The notes under the pieces were generated by a model. It was given only the letters and a program-made list of their open reading frames with translations, did no database searches and had not been told where the DNA came from. From contig JABXII010000019.1 of the NCBI GenBank assembly GCA_013373175.1, positions 1-64,000 of the forward strand: 64,000 nt of DNA, given 5' to 3'. A program made the translations under genes and the position numbers. Position 1 is the first letter of the stretch. Every line of letters begins with the position of its first letter. Of the stretch, positions 56,843 through 63,815 are shown piece after piece. The DNA comes from Campylobacteraceae bacterium (GTDB lineage Bacteria > Campylobacterota > Campylobacteria > Campylobacterales > Arcobacteraceae).

Positions 56843-57265
56843 ATGGCTATAGAAAACAATCAAGTTGTAGCAATGATGTATGAATTAAAAGTAGATGGAG
56901 AGGTAGTTGATAGCAATATTGGCAAAGATCCTTTAGAATTCACATATGGAACAGGTCAAATTATTCCTGGTTTAGAGTCAAGAATTGTAGAATTAAATGA
57001 AGGTGACTCAAAAGATATCACTGTACCAGCAGAAGAAGCTTATGGTGAGTACAATGAAGAAGCAAAACAAGTTTTACCAAAAGAGCAATTTGGAGATTTA
57101 GAACTTCAAGTTGGTATGCCTTTACAAGGTCAAGGTGAAAACGGTCAACCTATCCAAGTAATTGTAACTGATATTAAAGAAGATGGTTCTGTTGAAGTAG
57201 ATTTCAACCACCCATTAGCAGGAAAAGAATTAAACTTCTCAATTACTATTAGTAGCATCAACTAA
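56843..57265 (+). CDS. FKBP-type peptidyl-prolyl isomerase, SlyD-like (copy 1)
   Basis: The 140-residue protein has the SlyD plan: a FKBP core ('FTYGTGQIIPGLESRIVELNEGD'; words 'YGTGQIIPGLE'), an inserted flap domain, and the closing 'VDFNHPLAGKELNF'. It isomerises prolyl bonds and acts as a folding helper in the cytoplasm. The histidine- and cysteine-rich tail that binds nickel in E. coli SlyD is absent. AAAGGAG gives a strong ribosome-binding site. A paralogue lies 2.3 kb downstream at 59600. Confidence 0.92.
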   Translation: MAIENNQVVAMMYELKVDGEVVDSNIGKDPLEFTYGTGQIIPGLESRIVELNEGDSKDITVPAEEAYGEYNEEAKQVLPKEQFGDLELQVGMPLQGQGENGQPIQVIVTDIKEDGSVEVDFNHPLAGKELNFSITISSIN

Positions 57266-57272
57266 TAAAAAG

Positions 57273-57291
57273 CCTAAGCTTTTAGCTTAGG
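57273..57291 (-). terminator. shared terminator between FKBP copy 1 and the DCC protein gene
   Basis: A perfect 8-base-pair stem (57273-57280 with 57284-57291) with a three-base loop separates two converging genes. On the minus strand CTTTTTATT follows, so it suits the DCC gene best. Confidence 0.65.
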
Positions 57292-57292
57292 T

Positions 57293-57649
57293 TCACTCTT
57301 CAAACTTTATAGTAGAATTCTTTCCTAAAATAAATAAAACAATCTTTCTTATAATCTTTAAAACAGGATATAAAAAGTTTTGAAATATTTTTGTTTTATA
57401 AAAAAATGAAGTATTTTCACTCAAGTTATCAATAGCAACTATAGCATCACTACCTTGATATATTTTCTCATCTATTTGTACAATTATGCCATTGTTTATA
57501 TCATATCCATAAGAGTAAAAATACCTAAGCTTTTCTAAGTCATCCCTTGCATTATTTATACTTACGTCATGTTCTTTTCGAAGATTTAGTATCTGGGTAT
57601 ATTTATTACAAAAAGGACACTCTTTATCATAATAGATATCTATTTTCAT
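57293..57649 (-). CDS. DCC-family thiol-disulfide oxidoreductase-like protein
   Basis: I place the start at the ATG at 57649, preceded by AAAGGA; earlier starts would run into the opposing gene. The 118-residue product begins 'MKIDIYYDKECPFCNKYTQIL', given here as the CPFC redox motif at about 11-14. 'QGSDAIVAID' and the hydrophobic end fit the DUF393/DCC group of thioredoxin-like proteins. These are presumed thiol oxidoreductases with unknown partners. The gene diverges from the ACP phosphodiesterase-like gene; only 49 bases separate the starts. Confidence 0.8.
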   Translation of the reverse strand: MKIDIYYDKECPFCNKYTQILNLRKEHDVSINNARDDLEKLRYFYSYGYDINNGIIVQIDEKIYQGSDAIVAIDNLSENTSFFYKTKIFQNFLYPVLKIIRKIVLFILGKNSTIKFEE

Positions 57650-57698
57650 AACTATTTCCTTTGCTATTAATATTATATCAAATATGATAAAATAAACA

Positions 57699-58310
57699 AT
57701 GAATTGGTTAGCACATATTTTTTTATCAGAATACAACATAGAGTTTCAAGTGGCAAACTATCTTGCAGACCCACTTAAAGGAAAAGCTTGGGACAATGCA
57801 AATATAAATATCCAAAATGGAATGAAAATCCATAAACTAATTGATTCATATACAGATTCACATACACTTTTTAAAACAAGTAAAAATAGACTTGGAAATA
57901 AAGGACTTCTAAAAGCAGTTGTTGTTGATTTAACATATGATTATTTACTTACTAAAAACTGGGATAAGTTTTCAAAGATTCCTTTGGATGAGTTTTTAAA
58001 TGAGTTTTATGAAAACTCATACAAGATACTTCCTACTCTACCAACTCATGCAGCAAAACCTTTAAAAAGAATGATTGATTTTGATTTACTAAATAAATAC
58101 CAAAGCCTAGAACAGCTAAATGAAGGGTTTTTAAGAGTAGATAAGAGATTGTCTCCTAGATTAGCTTCAAGAGACAAAGTGTCAAACTATTATGAAAGAG
58201 TTTGTGCAAATATAGACAAAATAGAAGAAGATTTCTTAGAGTTTTTTCCACAACTATGCAAAGAAGTGGAAAAGAATACAAATAAAGAATTTCTAACTCA
58301 TTGGAAATAA
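57699..58310 (+). CDS. acpH: acyl carrier protein phosphodiesterase-like protein (AcpH/DUF479)
   Basis: The 203-residue protein opens with 'MNWLAHIFLSE', the family hallmark, followed by 'NYLADPLKGK' and 'IHKLIDSYTDSH', which supplies the HD-type metal ligands. 'VVVDLTYDYLLTKNW' and 'FLRVDKRLS' further match E. coli AcpH. Enzymes of this family remove the phosphopantetheine arm of acyl carrier protein. Length is normal. ACP itself is not in the window. It diverges from the DCC gene. Confidence 0.87.
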   Translation: MNWLAHIFLSEYNIEFQVANYLADPLKGKAWDNANINIQNGMKIHKLIDSYTDSHTLFKTSKNRLGNKGLLKAVVVDLTYDYLLTKNWDKFSKIPLDEFLNEFYENSYKILPTLPTHAAKPLKRMIDFDLLNKYQSLEQLNEGFLRVDKRLSPRLASRDKVSNYYERVCANIDKIEEDFLEFFPQLCKEVEKNTNKEFLTHWK

Positions 58311-58331
58311 TAAAACTATTTTATAATTCTT

Positions 58332-58347
58332 TAACATAATCATGTTA
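58332..58347. promoter_or_regulatory. palindromic operator candidate before the flavodoxin gene
   Basis: TAACAT-AATC-ATGTTA is a perfect 6-4-6 inverted repeat, 37 bases before the fldA start and just upstream of a possible -10 (TATAAA, 58358-58363). The position fits a repressor or activator site; the regulator cannot be named. Confidence 0.35.
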
Positions 58348-58383
58348 TATTTTTACTATAAATAAATTAAGAAGGATATTCTC

Positions 58384-58878
58384 ATGGAAACAATTGGATT
58401 ATTTTATGGTAGTGATACAGGAACTACAGAAGAAGTAGCCGAAAAGATAAAAGATACTTTCTCAAAAGAGATAGAACTTCATAATATTGCAGACTCATCA
58501 AAAGAAGATGTAGAAAAATATGACAAACTTATTCTTGCTTCTGCTACTTGGGGAAGTGGTGATTTACAGGCAGATTGGGAAGACTTTGAAAATAACCTTC
58601 AAGAAATAGATTTTTCTTCTAAGACTATTGCTTTAGTTGGATTAGGAGACCAAGAAACTTATACTGATACTTTTTGTAATGCCTTAGGTAATCTTTATTC
58701 ATACGTTAAAGCTGGAAATGTAGTAGGAAGAACTTCAACTGATGGATACTATTTTGATGAAAGTGAATCAGTTGTAGATGGAGAATTTGTTGGTTTAGCT
58801 ATTGATGATGTTAATCAAGATGAATTAACTGATGAAAGAATCGAAGCTTGGGTAAAAAATATTGAAGGTTCATTTTAA
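58384..58878 (+). CDS. fldA: flavodoxin
   Basis: The 164-residue protein is a long-chain flavodoxin. 'FYGSDTGTTEEVAEKI' at 8-23 is the FMN phosphate loop, 'SATWGSGDLQADWEDF' (words 'ATWGSGDLQ') the 50s loop with its tryptophan, and 'GLGDQETYTDTFC' the 90s loop with its tyrosine. It carries electrons; in Campylobacterota the usual partner is pyruvate:ferredoxin/flavodoxin oxidoreductase. GAAGGA precedes the ATG. It is a single-gene unit with its own terminator and a palindrome upstream. Confidence 0.96.
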   Translation: METIGLFYGSDTGTTEEVAEKIKDTFSKEIELHNIADSSKEDVEKYDKLILASATWGSGDLQADWEDFENNLQEIDFSSKTIALVGLGDQETYTDTFCNALGNLYSYVKAGNVVGRTSTDGYYFDESESVVDGEFVGLAIDDVNQDELTDERIEAWVKNIEGSF

Positions 58879-58893
58879 TTGAACCTCCTTTTT
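58866..58893 (+). terminator. intrinsic terminator of fldA
   Basis: A 7-base-pair stem (58866-58872 with 58880-58886) spans the stop codon and is followed by CCTTTTTT. The U run touches the end of the converging LOG-family gene. Confidence 0.75.
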
Positions 58894-59453
58894 TAATGCC
58901 ACTTTTCACTTGGGGCTTTATAGTTTTTAATTGAGCTTATTAATTCATCTAAATTTGAAGTATTTATTAACATAGATAAATACTGCTCTTTTAAAAATCC
59001 TGCGCTTATCATTTTTTCAAGCATTTTAAATAAATCATCATAGAAACCATCTATATTATAAAAAGCACAAGGCTTATTGTGATATCCAAGTTGTGCCCAA
59101 GTCCACGCTTCAAAAATCTCTTCTAATGTTCCTGCTCCACCTGGTAATGTTATAAAGGCATCTGCTAAATCAGCCATCATAGATTTTCTTTCATGCATAT
59201 CTTTTACTATTTTTAAATCTGTAATACCTGTATGAGCTAACTCTTTATTTTTTAGTTTTTCTGGAATAACTCCATAAACTTTTCCACCATGTTCCATAAC
59301 AGAATCAGCAATAGTACCCATAAGTCCTACTTTTCCACCACCGTAAACAACATCAATATTATTTTGAGCTAAAAATTTTCCTAAAGCTTTTGTTTGCTCT
59401 ACATATTTAGCTTCATTTCCACTACTTGAACCACAATATATTGCTACTTTCAT
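58893..59453 (-). CDS. LOG-family nucleoside monophosphate phosphoribohydrolase
   Basis: The 186-residue protein has 'YCGSSSGNEAKY' at the start, 'VVYGGGKVGLMG' near 35, 'MHERKSMMADLADAFI' near 97 and the diagnostic 'PGGAGTLEEIFEAWTW' near 118. These are the LOG (LONELY GUY, TIGR00730) motifs. Members split nucleoside 5'-monophosphates into base and ribose phosphate; plant ones activate cytokinins, and bacterial ones probably act in nucleotide turnover. All catalytic residues are present and length is normal. AAGGA precedes the ATG. It runs toward fldA. Confidence 0.9.
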   Translation of the reverse strand: MKVAIYCGSSSGNEAKYVEQTKALGKFLAQNNIDVVYGGGKVGLMGTIADSVMEHGGKVYGVIPEKLKNKELAHTGITDLKIVKDMHERKSMMADLADAFITLPGGAGTLEEIFEAWTWAQLGYHNKPCAFYNIDGFYDDLFKMLEKMISAGFLKEQYLSMLINTSNLDELISSIKNYKAPSEKWH

Positions 59454-59544
59454 ATAAATTATCCTTTAGAAAATATAAACGAAGATTATATATAAAGTAG
59501 TTTAAAATGTAATAAACGACAAGGTCTCATTTTTTATTTTACCT

Positions 59545-59557
59545 TAGAATTATTCTA
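59545..59557. promoter_or_regulatory. PerR/Fur-type box candidate before the second FKBP gene
   Basis: TAGAAT-T-ATTCTA is a perfect 6-1-6 inverted repeat, the symmetry of Fur-family operators and close to the PerR consensus TTATAATNATTATAA. It sits directly before a TATAGT -10 box (59564-59569), where a bound repressor would block transcription of the gene at 59600. Confidence 0.4.
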
Positions 59558-59599
59558 TTAAGGTATAGTTAGTTCTTAGAAACTCGTATAAGGATTATT

Positions 59600-60019
59600 A
59601 TGGGAATAAGTAAAAATAGTGTTGTATCTATGTCTTATGAAGTAAGATTAAATGATGAAGTGATTGATAGCAACACTGACAAAGAACCAATAAAATTTGT
59701 GCAAGGAACTGGTGAAATTATTGCAGGACTTGAAAAAGGTATTGTAGGAATGGAAGCTGGCGAAACAAAAAATATTAAAGTGCTTGCTAAAGATGCTTAT
59801 GGTGAACATGACCCAAAACTAAAAGAGACTCTGCCAATTTCAGATTTTGAAGGAATTGATTTAGAAATAGGATTAGTTCTTGAAGCAGATGGAGAAAATG
59901 GGGAGATTATCAAAGCAACTGTTACTGATGTAACGAAAGATGAAGTTACAGTTGATTATAACCACCCTCTTGCAGGTTGTGATTTAGACTTTAAAGTAAC
60001 TATTCACTCTGTACTATAA
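59600..60019 (+). CDS. FKBP-type peptidyl-prolyl isomerase, SlyD-like (copy 2)
   Basis: The 139-residue protein is a clear paralogue of the one at 56843, with 'FVQGTGEIIAGLEKGIVGMEAGE' (words 'GTGEIIAGLE'), 'VLAKDAYGEHDP' and 'VDYNHPLAGCDLDF'. It too lacks the metal-binding tail. It differs by having a cysteine in the closing motif. A Fur/PerR-like palindrome lies upstream, unlike copy 1, so the two may respond to different conditions. ATAAGGA is the ribosome-binding site, and a long hairpin follows the stop. Confidence 0.92.
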   Translation: MGISKNSVVSMSYEVRLNDEVIDSNTDKEPIKFVQGTGEIIAGLEKGIVGMEAGETKNIKVLAKDAYGEHDPKLKETLPISDFEGIDLEIGLVLEADGENGEIIKATVTDVTKDEVTVDYNHPLAGCDLDFKVTIHSVL

Positions 60020-60050
60020 ATAGATATTCCCTTTACTGGGATATCTATTT
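60018..60050. terminator. bidirectional terminator between FKBP copy 2 and the cupin gene
   Basis: A 13-base-pair stem with one bulged T (60018-60031 with 60038-60050) and a six-base loop separates the two converging genes, with A/T runs on both sides. Confidence 0.75.
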
Positions 60051-60366
60051 AATCTTTATAAAAAACTGCTAACCAAATAGTAGTAGAATTTTTTGAAGTG
60101 TATTTTACTCTATGCTTTTGCTTTGAAGAGATATTTATAAAATCCCCTTCTTTTAAATGAACATCTTCATTTTCAAACTCCAAAATAGCTTCACCTTTTA
60201 ACAAAATAACAAACTCATTTTCATCTTGTTCATACCAAAAATCTATAGGTGAACATTGTCCGTTTGAAACTATTTTTTCTATTCTTACATTTTCATGTTT
60301 TAGTAAATCTATAAATTGTTCATTTTCTTTATCTATTTTTATGTCATTAAAGATATTTCCAAACAC
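60049..60366 (-). CDS. small cupin-domain protein
   Basis: The 105-residue protein has a single cupin barrel: 'IDFWYEQDENEFVILLKGEA' (words 'WYEQDENEFVILL'), 'HLKEGDFINISSKQKHRV'. The first cupin motif usually has two histidines (HxH); here one position is replaced (WYEQDENE), so metal binding may be weak or absent. Function unknown. The start is GTG with AAAAGG nine bases upstream. It diverges from the membrane protein gene at 60451 and converges on FKBP copy 2. Confidence 0.8.
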   Translation of the reverse strand: MFGNIFNDIKIDKENEQFIDLLKHENVRIEKIVSNGQCSPIDFWYEQDENEFVILLKGEAILEFENEDVHLKEGDFINISSKQKHRVKYTSKNSTTIWLAVFYKD

Positions 60367-60418
60367 TTTAAATAGCCTTTTATAAGTTGATTTTATATCT
60401 AAATAATATTATTTTTTA

Positions 60419-60424
60419 TATAAT
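60419..60424 (+). promoter_or_regulatory. -10 box of the small membrane protein gene
   Basis: TATAAT lies 27 bases before the ATG at 60451, with AAAGG as ribosome-binding site. Confidence 0.45.
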
Positions 60425-60450
60425 GCCCTATTTTATTATAAAGGTCTTAA

Positions 60451-60897
60451 ATGGAAGGTAAAATTCTAGGTGTTGATAAAAATGGTAATCTCTATACCAT
60501 AAGAGCACATGATGGTGAGAGATATACATTTATTAAAAATGAATGGAGAAGTGAAGGTACGCCTTATGTAGGACAATCAGTTGATTTTGATATTTCAGAG
60601 GACAATAAAGCTATTGCTGTATTTAATATAACAAAAACTACAATTGAACAAAAACAAGACAATGTTTCTAGAGCAATTATTGCACTTTTGATAACATTAT
60701 TTTTTGGTTTTATAGGAACAGCAGTAACAAGATTTGCAATAATGGATGAAAAGAAAGAAGAAGAATATGGAAAATTAACACCTACTTTAATTCACTTTGT
60801 ATGTGGTCTTTTATTTTTCATTCCAATTATTGGATGGATTATTACACTTATTGCAAATATCTATTATTCAATTCAAAACTATAAAGCTTGCAAATAA
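60451..60897 (+). CDS. membrane protein with cold-shock-like N-terminal domain
   Basis: The 148-residue protein begins with about 60 residues resembling a cold-shock/OB fold ('GKILGVDKNGNLYTI', 'DGERYTFIKNEW', 'GQSVDFDIS'), then has two hydrophobic regions at about 72-95 and 108-140. This pairing of a CspA-like domain with TM2-like helices occurs in uncharacterised bacterial proteins. The N-terminal part could bind nucleic acid near the membrane, but this is not shown. It is followed after two bases by the gene at 60900. Confidence 0.65.
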   Translation: MEGKILGVDKNGNLYTIRAHDGERYTFIKNEWRSEGTPYVGQSVDFDISEDNKAIAVFNITKTTIEQKQDNVSRAIIALLITLFFGFIGTAVTRFAIMDEKKEEEYGKLTPTLIHFVCGLLFFIPIIGWIITLIANIYYSIQNYKACK

Positions 60898-60899
60898 AT

Positions 60900-61274
60900 A
60901 TGTACACAGATGACATTGTACTAATAGACAAAAAAATAGATGAGTTAATAAAAGATGAGACTCTTTATAACTTTGATACTCTAAAACAAAAAGTTGCATT
61001 GATATTAAACGGTGTAGATATGTTTATGGTTGAGGGAGTGCTTGATTTAAAAGCAGTTGATTTATATCTTAAAAAAGTTATTACAAAAAGAAATGAGATA
61101 CAAACAGAGAAAGAAAAATTAAAACTAGATGATACCCCACAAACAAAATATGCTTTGATAGAAGCTATTTGTCAAAAAGGTGAGTTTAAAACTCAAGAAG
61201 AGCTTATCAAAAAAATAGAAGAGTTAGAGAAAAAATCTAACTTTGAATTACGTGAGATAAACAGTTCTATTTAG
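60900..61274 (+). CDS. helical protein of unknown function, coupled to the preceding gene
   Basis: I choose the ATG at 60900, two bases after the previous stop, over a TTG at 60888 that would overlap. The 124-residue product is charged and appears mostly helical ('KKVITKRNEIQTEKEKLKL', 'ELIKKIEELEKKSN'). I do not recognise the family. No signal peptide or membrane helix is visible. There is no strong ribosome-binding site, so it probably depends on translation of the membrane protein before it. A 7-base-pair repeat (TAAACAG/CTGTTTA) at its end could be a weak terminator. Confidence 0.65.
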   Translation: MYTDDIVLIDKKIDELIKDETLYNFDTLKQKVALILNGVDMFMVEGVLDLKAVDLYLKKVITKRNEIQTEKEKLKLDDTPQTKYALIEAICQKGEFKTQEELIKKIEELEKKSNFELREINSSI

Positions 61275-61285
61275 TTCTGTTTATT

Positions 61286-62002
61286 TTACTTAAAAGAAGA
61301 ATCTACATACTCTTTAATAGATACATCAAGTAATTCAAAAATAATTTTCTTTGTCTTCTCTACATTCTCTTTTTCATAAATTTCTTTTTTATCATTGAAA
61401 AATTCTTTTGGTAATGGCTTATCATTTAACTTAGTAAAAGTAAAATTATAATTTTTATCATTAGCATGATATTCATCTATAACTAAAACTGTATTAGCAA
61501 AATTTTTGTTAAACATTCCAGTATTAGTAACCCCAACATTTCTGATAATAAGATTTTTATTTGCAATTCTAAATCTTCCATTTAAATTGAAGTTTTCTAC
61601 ATAAATAATAATATCAACATCATTTTCTTTCATAATAGTATTTACTTCTTTTATGTAGTCTTTATAATATATAGTTTTTCTTTGGTTCTTCAATAATATT
61701 ATATTCTCTGTAGGATTTATAATTTTAATGTTTTTATATTTTTTTTCTTTTAAATAAAAAGAAATCCTTTTTTCAATAAATCTGTCTAGTTCCCAATCAT
61801 CAACTAAAGCATAAATTCTTTCTCTCACAAGAAAATTAGCAAAAAAATATTCAAATAAATTTCCATAATTTGAAACTACACCTATTTTGATATCTTTATT
61901 ATGATCAGTTGCAGGTAAAGGAAGATTCTTATCTTTTGCACATCCTGAAAAGTAGATAATTACTAAAAAAAATAAAACAATTCTTGAAAGTATTTTTATC
62001 AT
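61286..62002 (-). CDS. lipoprotein of unknown function (238 residues)
   Basis: A type II signal peptide ends in the lipobox 'YFSGC' with cysteine 21, so the protein should be lipid-anchored in the envelope. The rest includes 'IKIGVVSNYGNLFEYFFANFLV' (words 'GVVSNYGNLFEYFF') and 'VDIIIYVENFNLNGRF', an alternating alpha/beta pattern. I do not recognise the family. It overlaps the upstream lipoprotein gene by one base, so the two are produced together and may act together. Confidence 0.7.
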   Translation of the reverse strand: MIKILSRIVLFFLVIIYFSGCAKDKNLPLPATDHNKDIKIGVVSNYGNLFEYFFANFLVRERIYALVDDWELDRFIEKRISFYLKEKKYKNIKIINPTENIILLKNQRKTIYYKDYIKEVNTIMKENDVDIIIYVENFNLNGRFRIANKNLIIRNVGVTNTGMFNKNFANTVLVIDEYHANDKNYNFTFTKLNDKPLPKEFFNDKKEIYEKENVEKTKKIIFELLDVSIKEYVDSSFK

Positions 62003-62388
62003 TATTTACACTCCATTTTATCTTTATAATACCAATCATATAACAAATTAGTTCTACCTGTTATTACTACTCTATGGTTCCCATTTGTACTTTTAAAAAT
62101 AGTAATTACACCTATTCTATCGTCAATTTTATTATCGGCAAATTTTCCATAAAGTGTAATTTTAGAATATTCTGGTTTTAAATACTTTTCTTTTAAAGGA
62201 TATATACCAAAAACATGATTAATAGGAAAAGTTTGATAACATTTTTTCATATTACTATAAATGGAATCGACTAAAGATGTATAGTTGTCTTTTTTTGTTG
62301 TATCTAAAGTTATTTTATGTTTTGAGACACATGCAGAAAACAATAAAGATATAAAAATAATACTTGTAGTAAACTTGATTTTATTCAT
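62002..62388 (-). CDS. small lipoprotein of unknown function (128 residues)
   Basis: A signal peptide with lipobox 'LFSAC' (cysteine 20) is followed by about 108 residues with 'CYQTFPINHVFGIYPLKEKYL' (words 'NHVFGIYPLKEK') and 'DRIGVITIFKSTNGNHRVVI'. No family is recognised. A further two cysteines occur in the mature part. It has AGGA before the ATG and a TATACT box upstream and is the first gene of a two-gene lipoprotein operon. Confidence 0.7.
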   Translation of the reverse strand: MNKIKFTTSIIFISLLFSACVSKHKITLDTTKKDNYTSLVDSIYSNMKKCYQTFPINHVFGIYPLKEKYLKPEYSKITLYGKFADNKIDDRIGVITIFKSTNGNHRVVITGRTNLLYDWYYKDKMECK

Positions 62389-62413
62389 AGTTATCCTATA
62401 TAATTAATAATAA

Positions 62414-62419
62414 AGTATA
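62414..62419 (-). promoter_or_regulatory. -10 box of the lipoprotein operon
   Basis: The minus strand reads TATACT about 26 bases before the ATG at 62388. The -35 is unclear. Confidence 0.4.
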
Positions 62420-62476
62420 ACTAAAATATATAAAGACATTATTAAAGAGTGTGGAGTAAATAAATTTGATTGAGAG

Positions 62477-62511
62477 ATATAAAAGAAGTTGAATTTCAAC
62501 TTCTCTTATAT
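62477..62511 (-). terminator. terminator hairpin after adk
   Basis: A long near-perfect inverted repeat (10 perfect pairs of 62484-62493 with 62495-62504, extended outward with one mismatch) lies between adk and the lipoprotein operon. On the minus strand it is followed by TTTTATATC. Confidence 0.65.
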
Positions 62512-62517
62512 GAAAGA

Positions 62518-63162
62518 TTATCCTTCGATTGCATTAAACATATCAGCAGTAACTTCAGATACATCTTTTGTACCATCAAGTTCTACCATAACACCCATGT
62601 CAGTATAAAACTTAATTAATGGTGCAGTTTGCTCATGGTATGCACCAAGTCTACTTTTTACAGTTTCAGCATTGTCATCTTTTCTGATAACTAATTCTCC
62701 ACCACAGTAGTCACATTTACCCTCTTCTTTTGATGGATTAAAGTCAACGTGGAATGAAGCTCCACAATCTGGACATACTCTTCTTCCAGTAATTCTTCCT
62801 ACGATTAACTCATCTGGAACATTTAATGAAATAACTTTATCTAAAGAGATATTCATATTTGCCATTAACTCTTTTAAAGCTTCTGCTTGAGCTAAAGTTC
62901 TTGGGAAACCATCAAGAATGAAACCTTTTTTACAGTCATCTTCTGCAAGTCTATCTTTGATAATACCAATGATTGTTGAATCAGGAACTAATTTACCTTC
63001 ATCCATAAACTTCTTAGCTTCCATACCCATTTCAGTTTTATCAGCAATTGCTGCTCTTAAAATATCACCTGTAGAGATTTGTGGGATATCATACTTCTCA
63101 ATTAAAAATTTAGCTTGTGTACCTTTTCCTGCACCAGGTGCACCAAATACCATTAAATTCAT
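62518..63162 (-). CDS. adk: adenylate kinase
   Basis: I place the start at the ATG at 63162, eight bases after AAGGA, rather than the TTG six bases before it. The 214-residue enzyme balances ATP, ADP and AMP. 'FGAPGAGKGTQAKF' is the P-loop, 'STGDILRAAI' the AMP site, and 'GFPRTLAQAEAL' follows. The LID has four cysteines in 'CPDCGASFH' and 'CDYCGGE', so it is the long, zinc-binding form. Length is normal. A single-gene unit with terminator. Confidence 0.96.
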   Translation of the reverse strand: MNLMVFGAPGAGKGTQAKFLIEKYDIPQISTGDILRAAIADKTEMGMEAKKFMDEGKLVPDSTIIGIIKDRLAEDDCKKGFILDGFPRTLAQAEALKELMANMNISLDKVISLNVPDELIVGRITGRRVCPDCGASFHVDFNPSKEEGKCDYCGGELVIRKDDNAETVKSRLGAYHEQTAPLIKFYTDMGVMVELDGTKDVSEVTADMFNAIEG

Positions 63163-63196
63163 AGTCAATTTCCTTAGTGTGTTTCGTTGTTGTGAT

Positions 63197-63202
63197 TGTA
63201 TA
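63197..63202 (-). promoter_or_regulatory. candidate -10 box of adk
   Basis: The minus strand reads TATACA 35 bases before the adk ATG, in the short gap after the pseudouridine synthase gene. Confidence 0.35.
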
Positions 63203-63222
63203 AAAAAAGTCGTTAAGAACAG

Positions 63223-63804
63223 CTAATATGAGAGTTTATCTAAGAGGTCTTTTTCTTCTTCAAGAGTTAAATATCGCCACTTTCCACTTTCTAAATCTAG
63301 ATTAAAATTTCCAATTGATACTCTAGTTAGATTTAGTACTTTAAGAGGTGTTCCAAACTTTGGGTCTTTTAAACTTCCAAAAAGACGTCTAATATGACGA
63401 TTTTTTCCTTCGTCTATTTGTACTTTTAATTTTGTTTTTGCACCACCTGAACCTATCTTTTCTACTTGTAAAGCTTTTAGTAAACCATACTTACTATCAA
63501 CTCCCTTTTTCGCAGCTAAAATATGTTCATCCGTTACATGACCTCTAACCCAGATTTCATATATCTTATTGCAGTTTCCAGGTTTTGTTAGAGCATTTCC
63601 TACTTTTCCATCTTGCGTAAAAAGAAGTAAGCCTTTAGACTCTAAATCAAGACGACCTATTGGCATCCATTGATTTTCAAATACCCAAGTAGGAAGTAAA
63701 TCATAAACAGTTTTTCTTCCACGTTCATCTGACCTTGTTACTACGTAACCTTTTGGCTTATTTAAAGCTAATAGTTTAGTAGAGTTGTTATCTGTATTAT
63801 TCAC
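63223..63804 (-). CDS. 23S rRNA pseudouridine synthase, RluE-like (RsuA family)
   Basis: The 193-residue protein has 'LALNKPKGYVVTRSD', the catalytic-aspartate motif 'IGRLDLESKGLLLFT' near 53-67, 'YEIWVRGHV' and 'EGKNRHIRRLFG'. These belong to the RsuA/RluB/RluE/RluF family that isomerises uridine in rRNA. It has no N-terminal S4 domain, which is the RluE pattern. The exact target base cannot be told from sequence. The start is GTG with AGGA upstream. It begins 12 bases after the GIY-YIG gene, so the two are probably cotranscribed. Confidence 0.88.
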   Translation of the reverse strand: MNNTDNNSTKLLALNKPKGYVVTRSDERGRKTVYDLLPTWVFENQWMPIGRLDLESKGLLLFTQDGKVGNALTKPGNCNKIYEIWVRGHVTDEHILAAKKGVDSKYGLLKALQVEKIGSGGAKTKLKVQIDEGKNRHIRRLFGSLKDPKFGTPLKVLNLTRVSIGNFNLDLESGKWRYLTLEEEKDLLDKLSY

Positions 63805-63815
63805 TAATGATTTTC

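Noticed and set aside
57650..57739. Longer start of the DCC protein
   Set aside because: It would overlap the start of the opposite gene and add a hydrophobic leader not found in the family; the ATG at 57649 has a good site.
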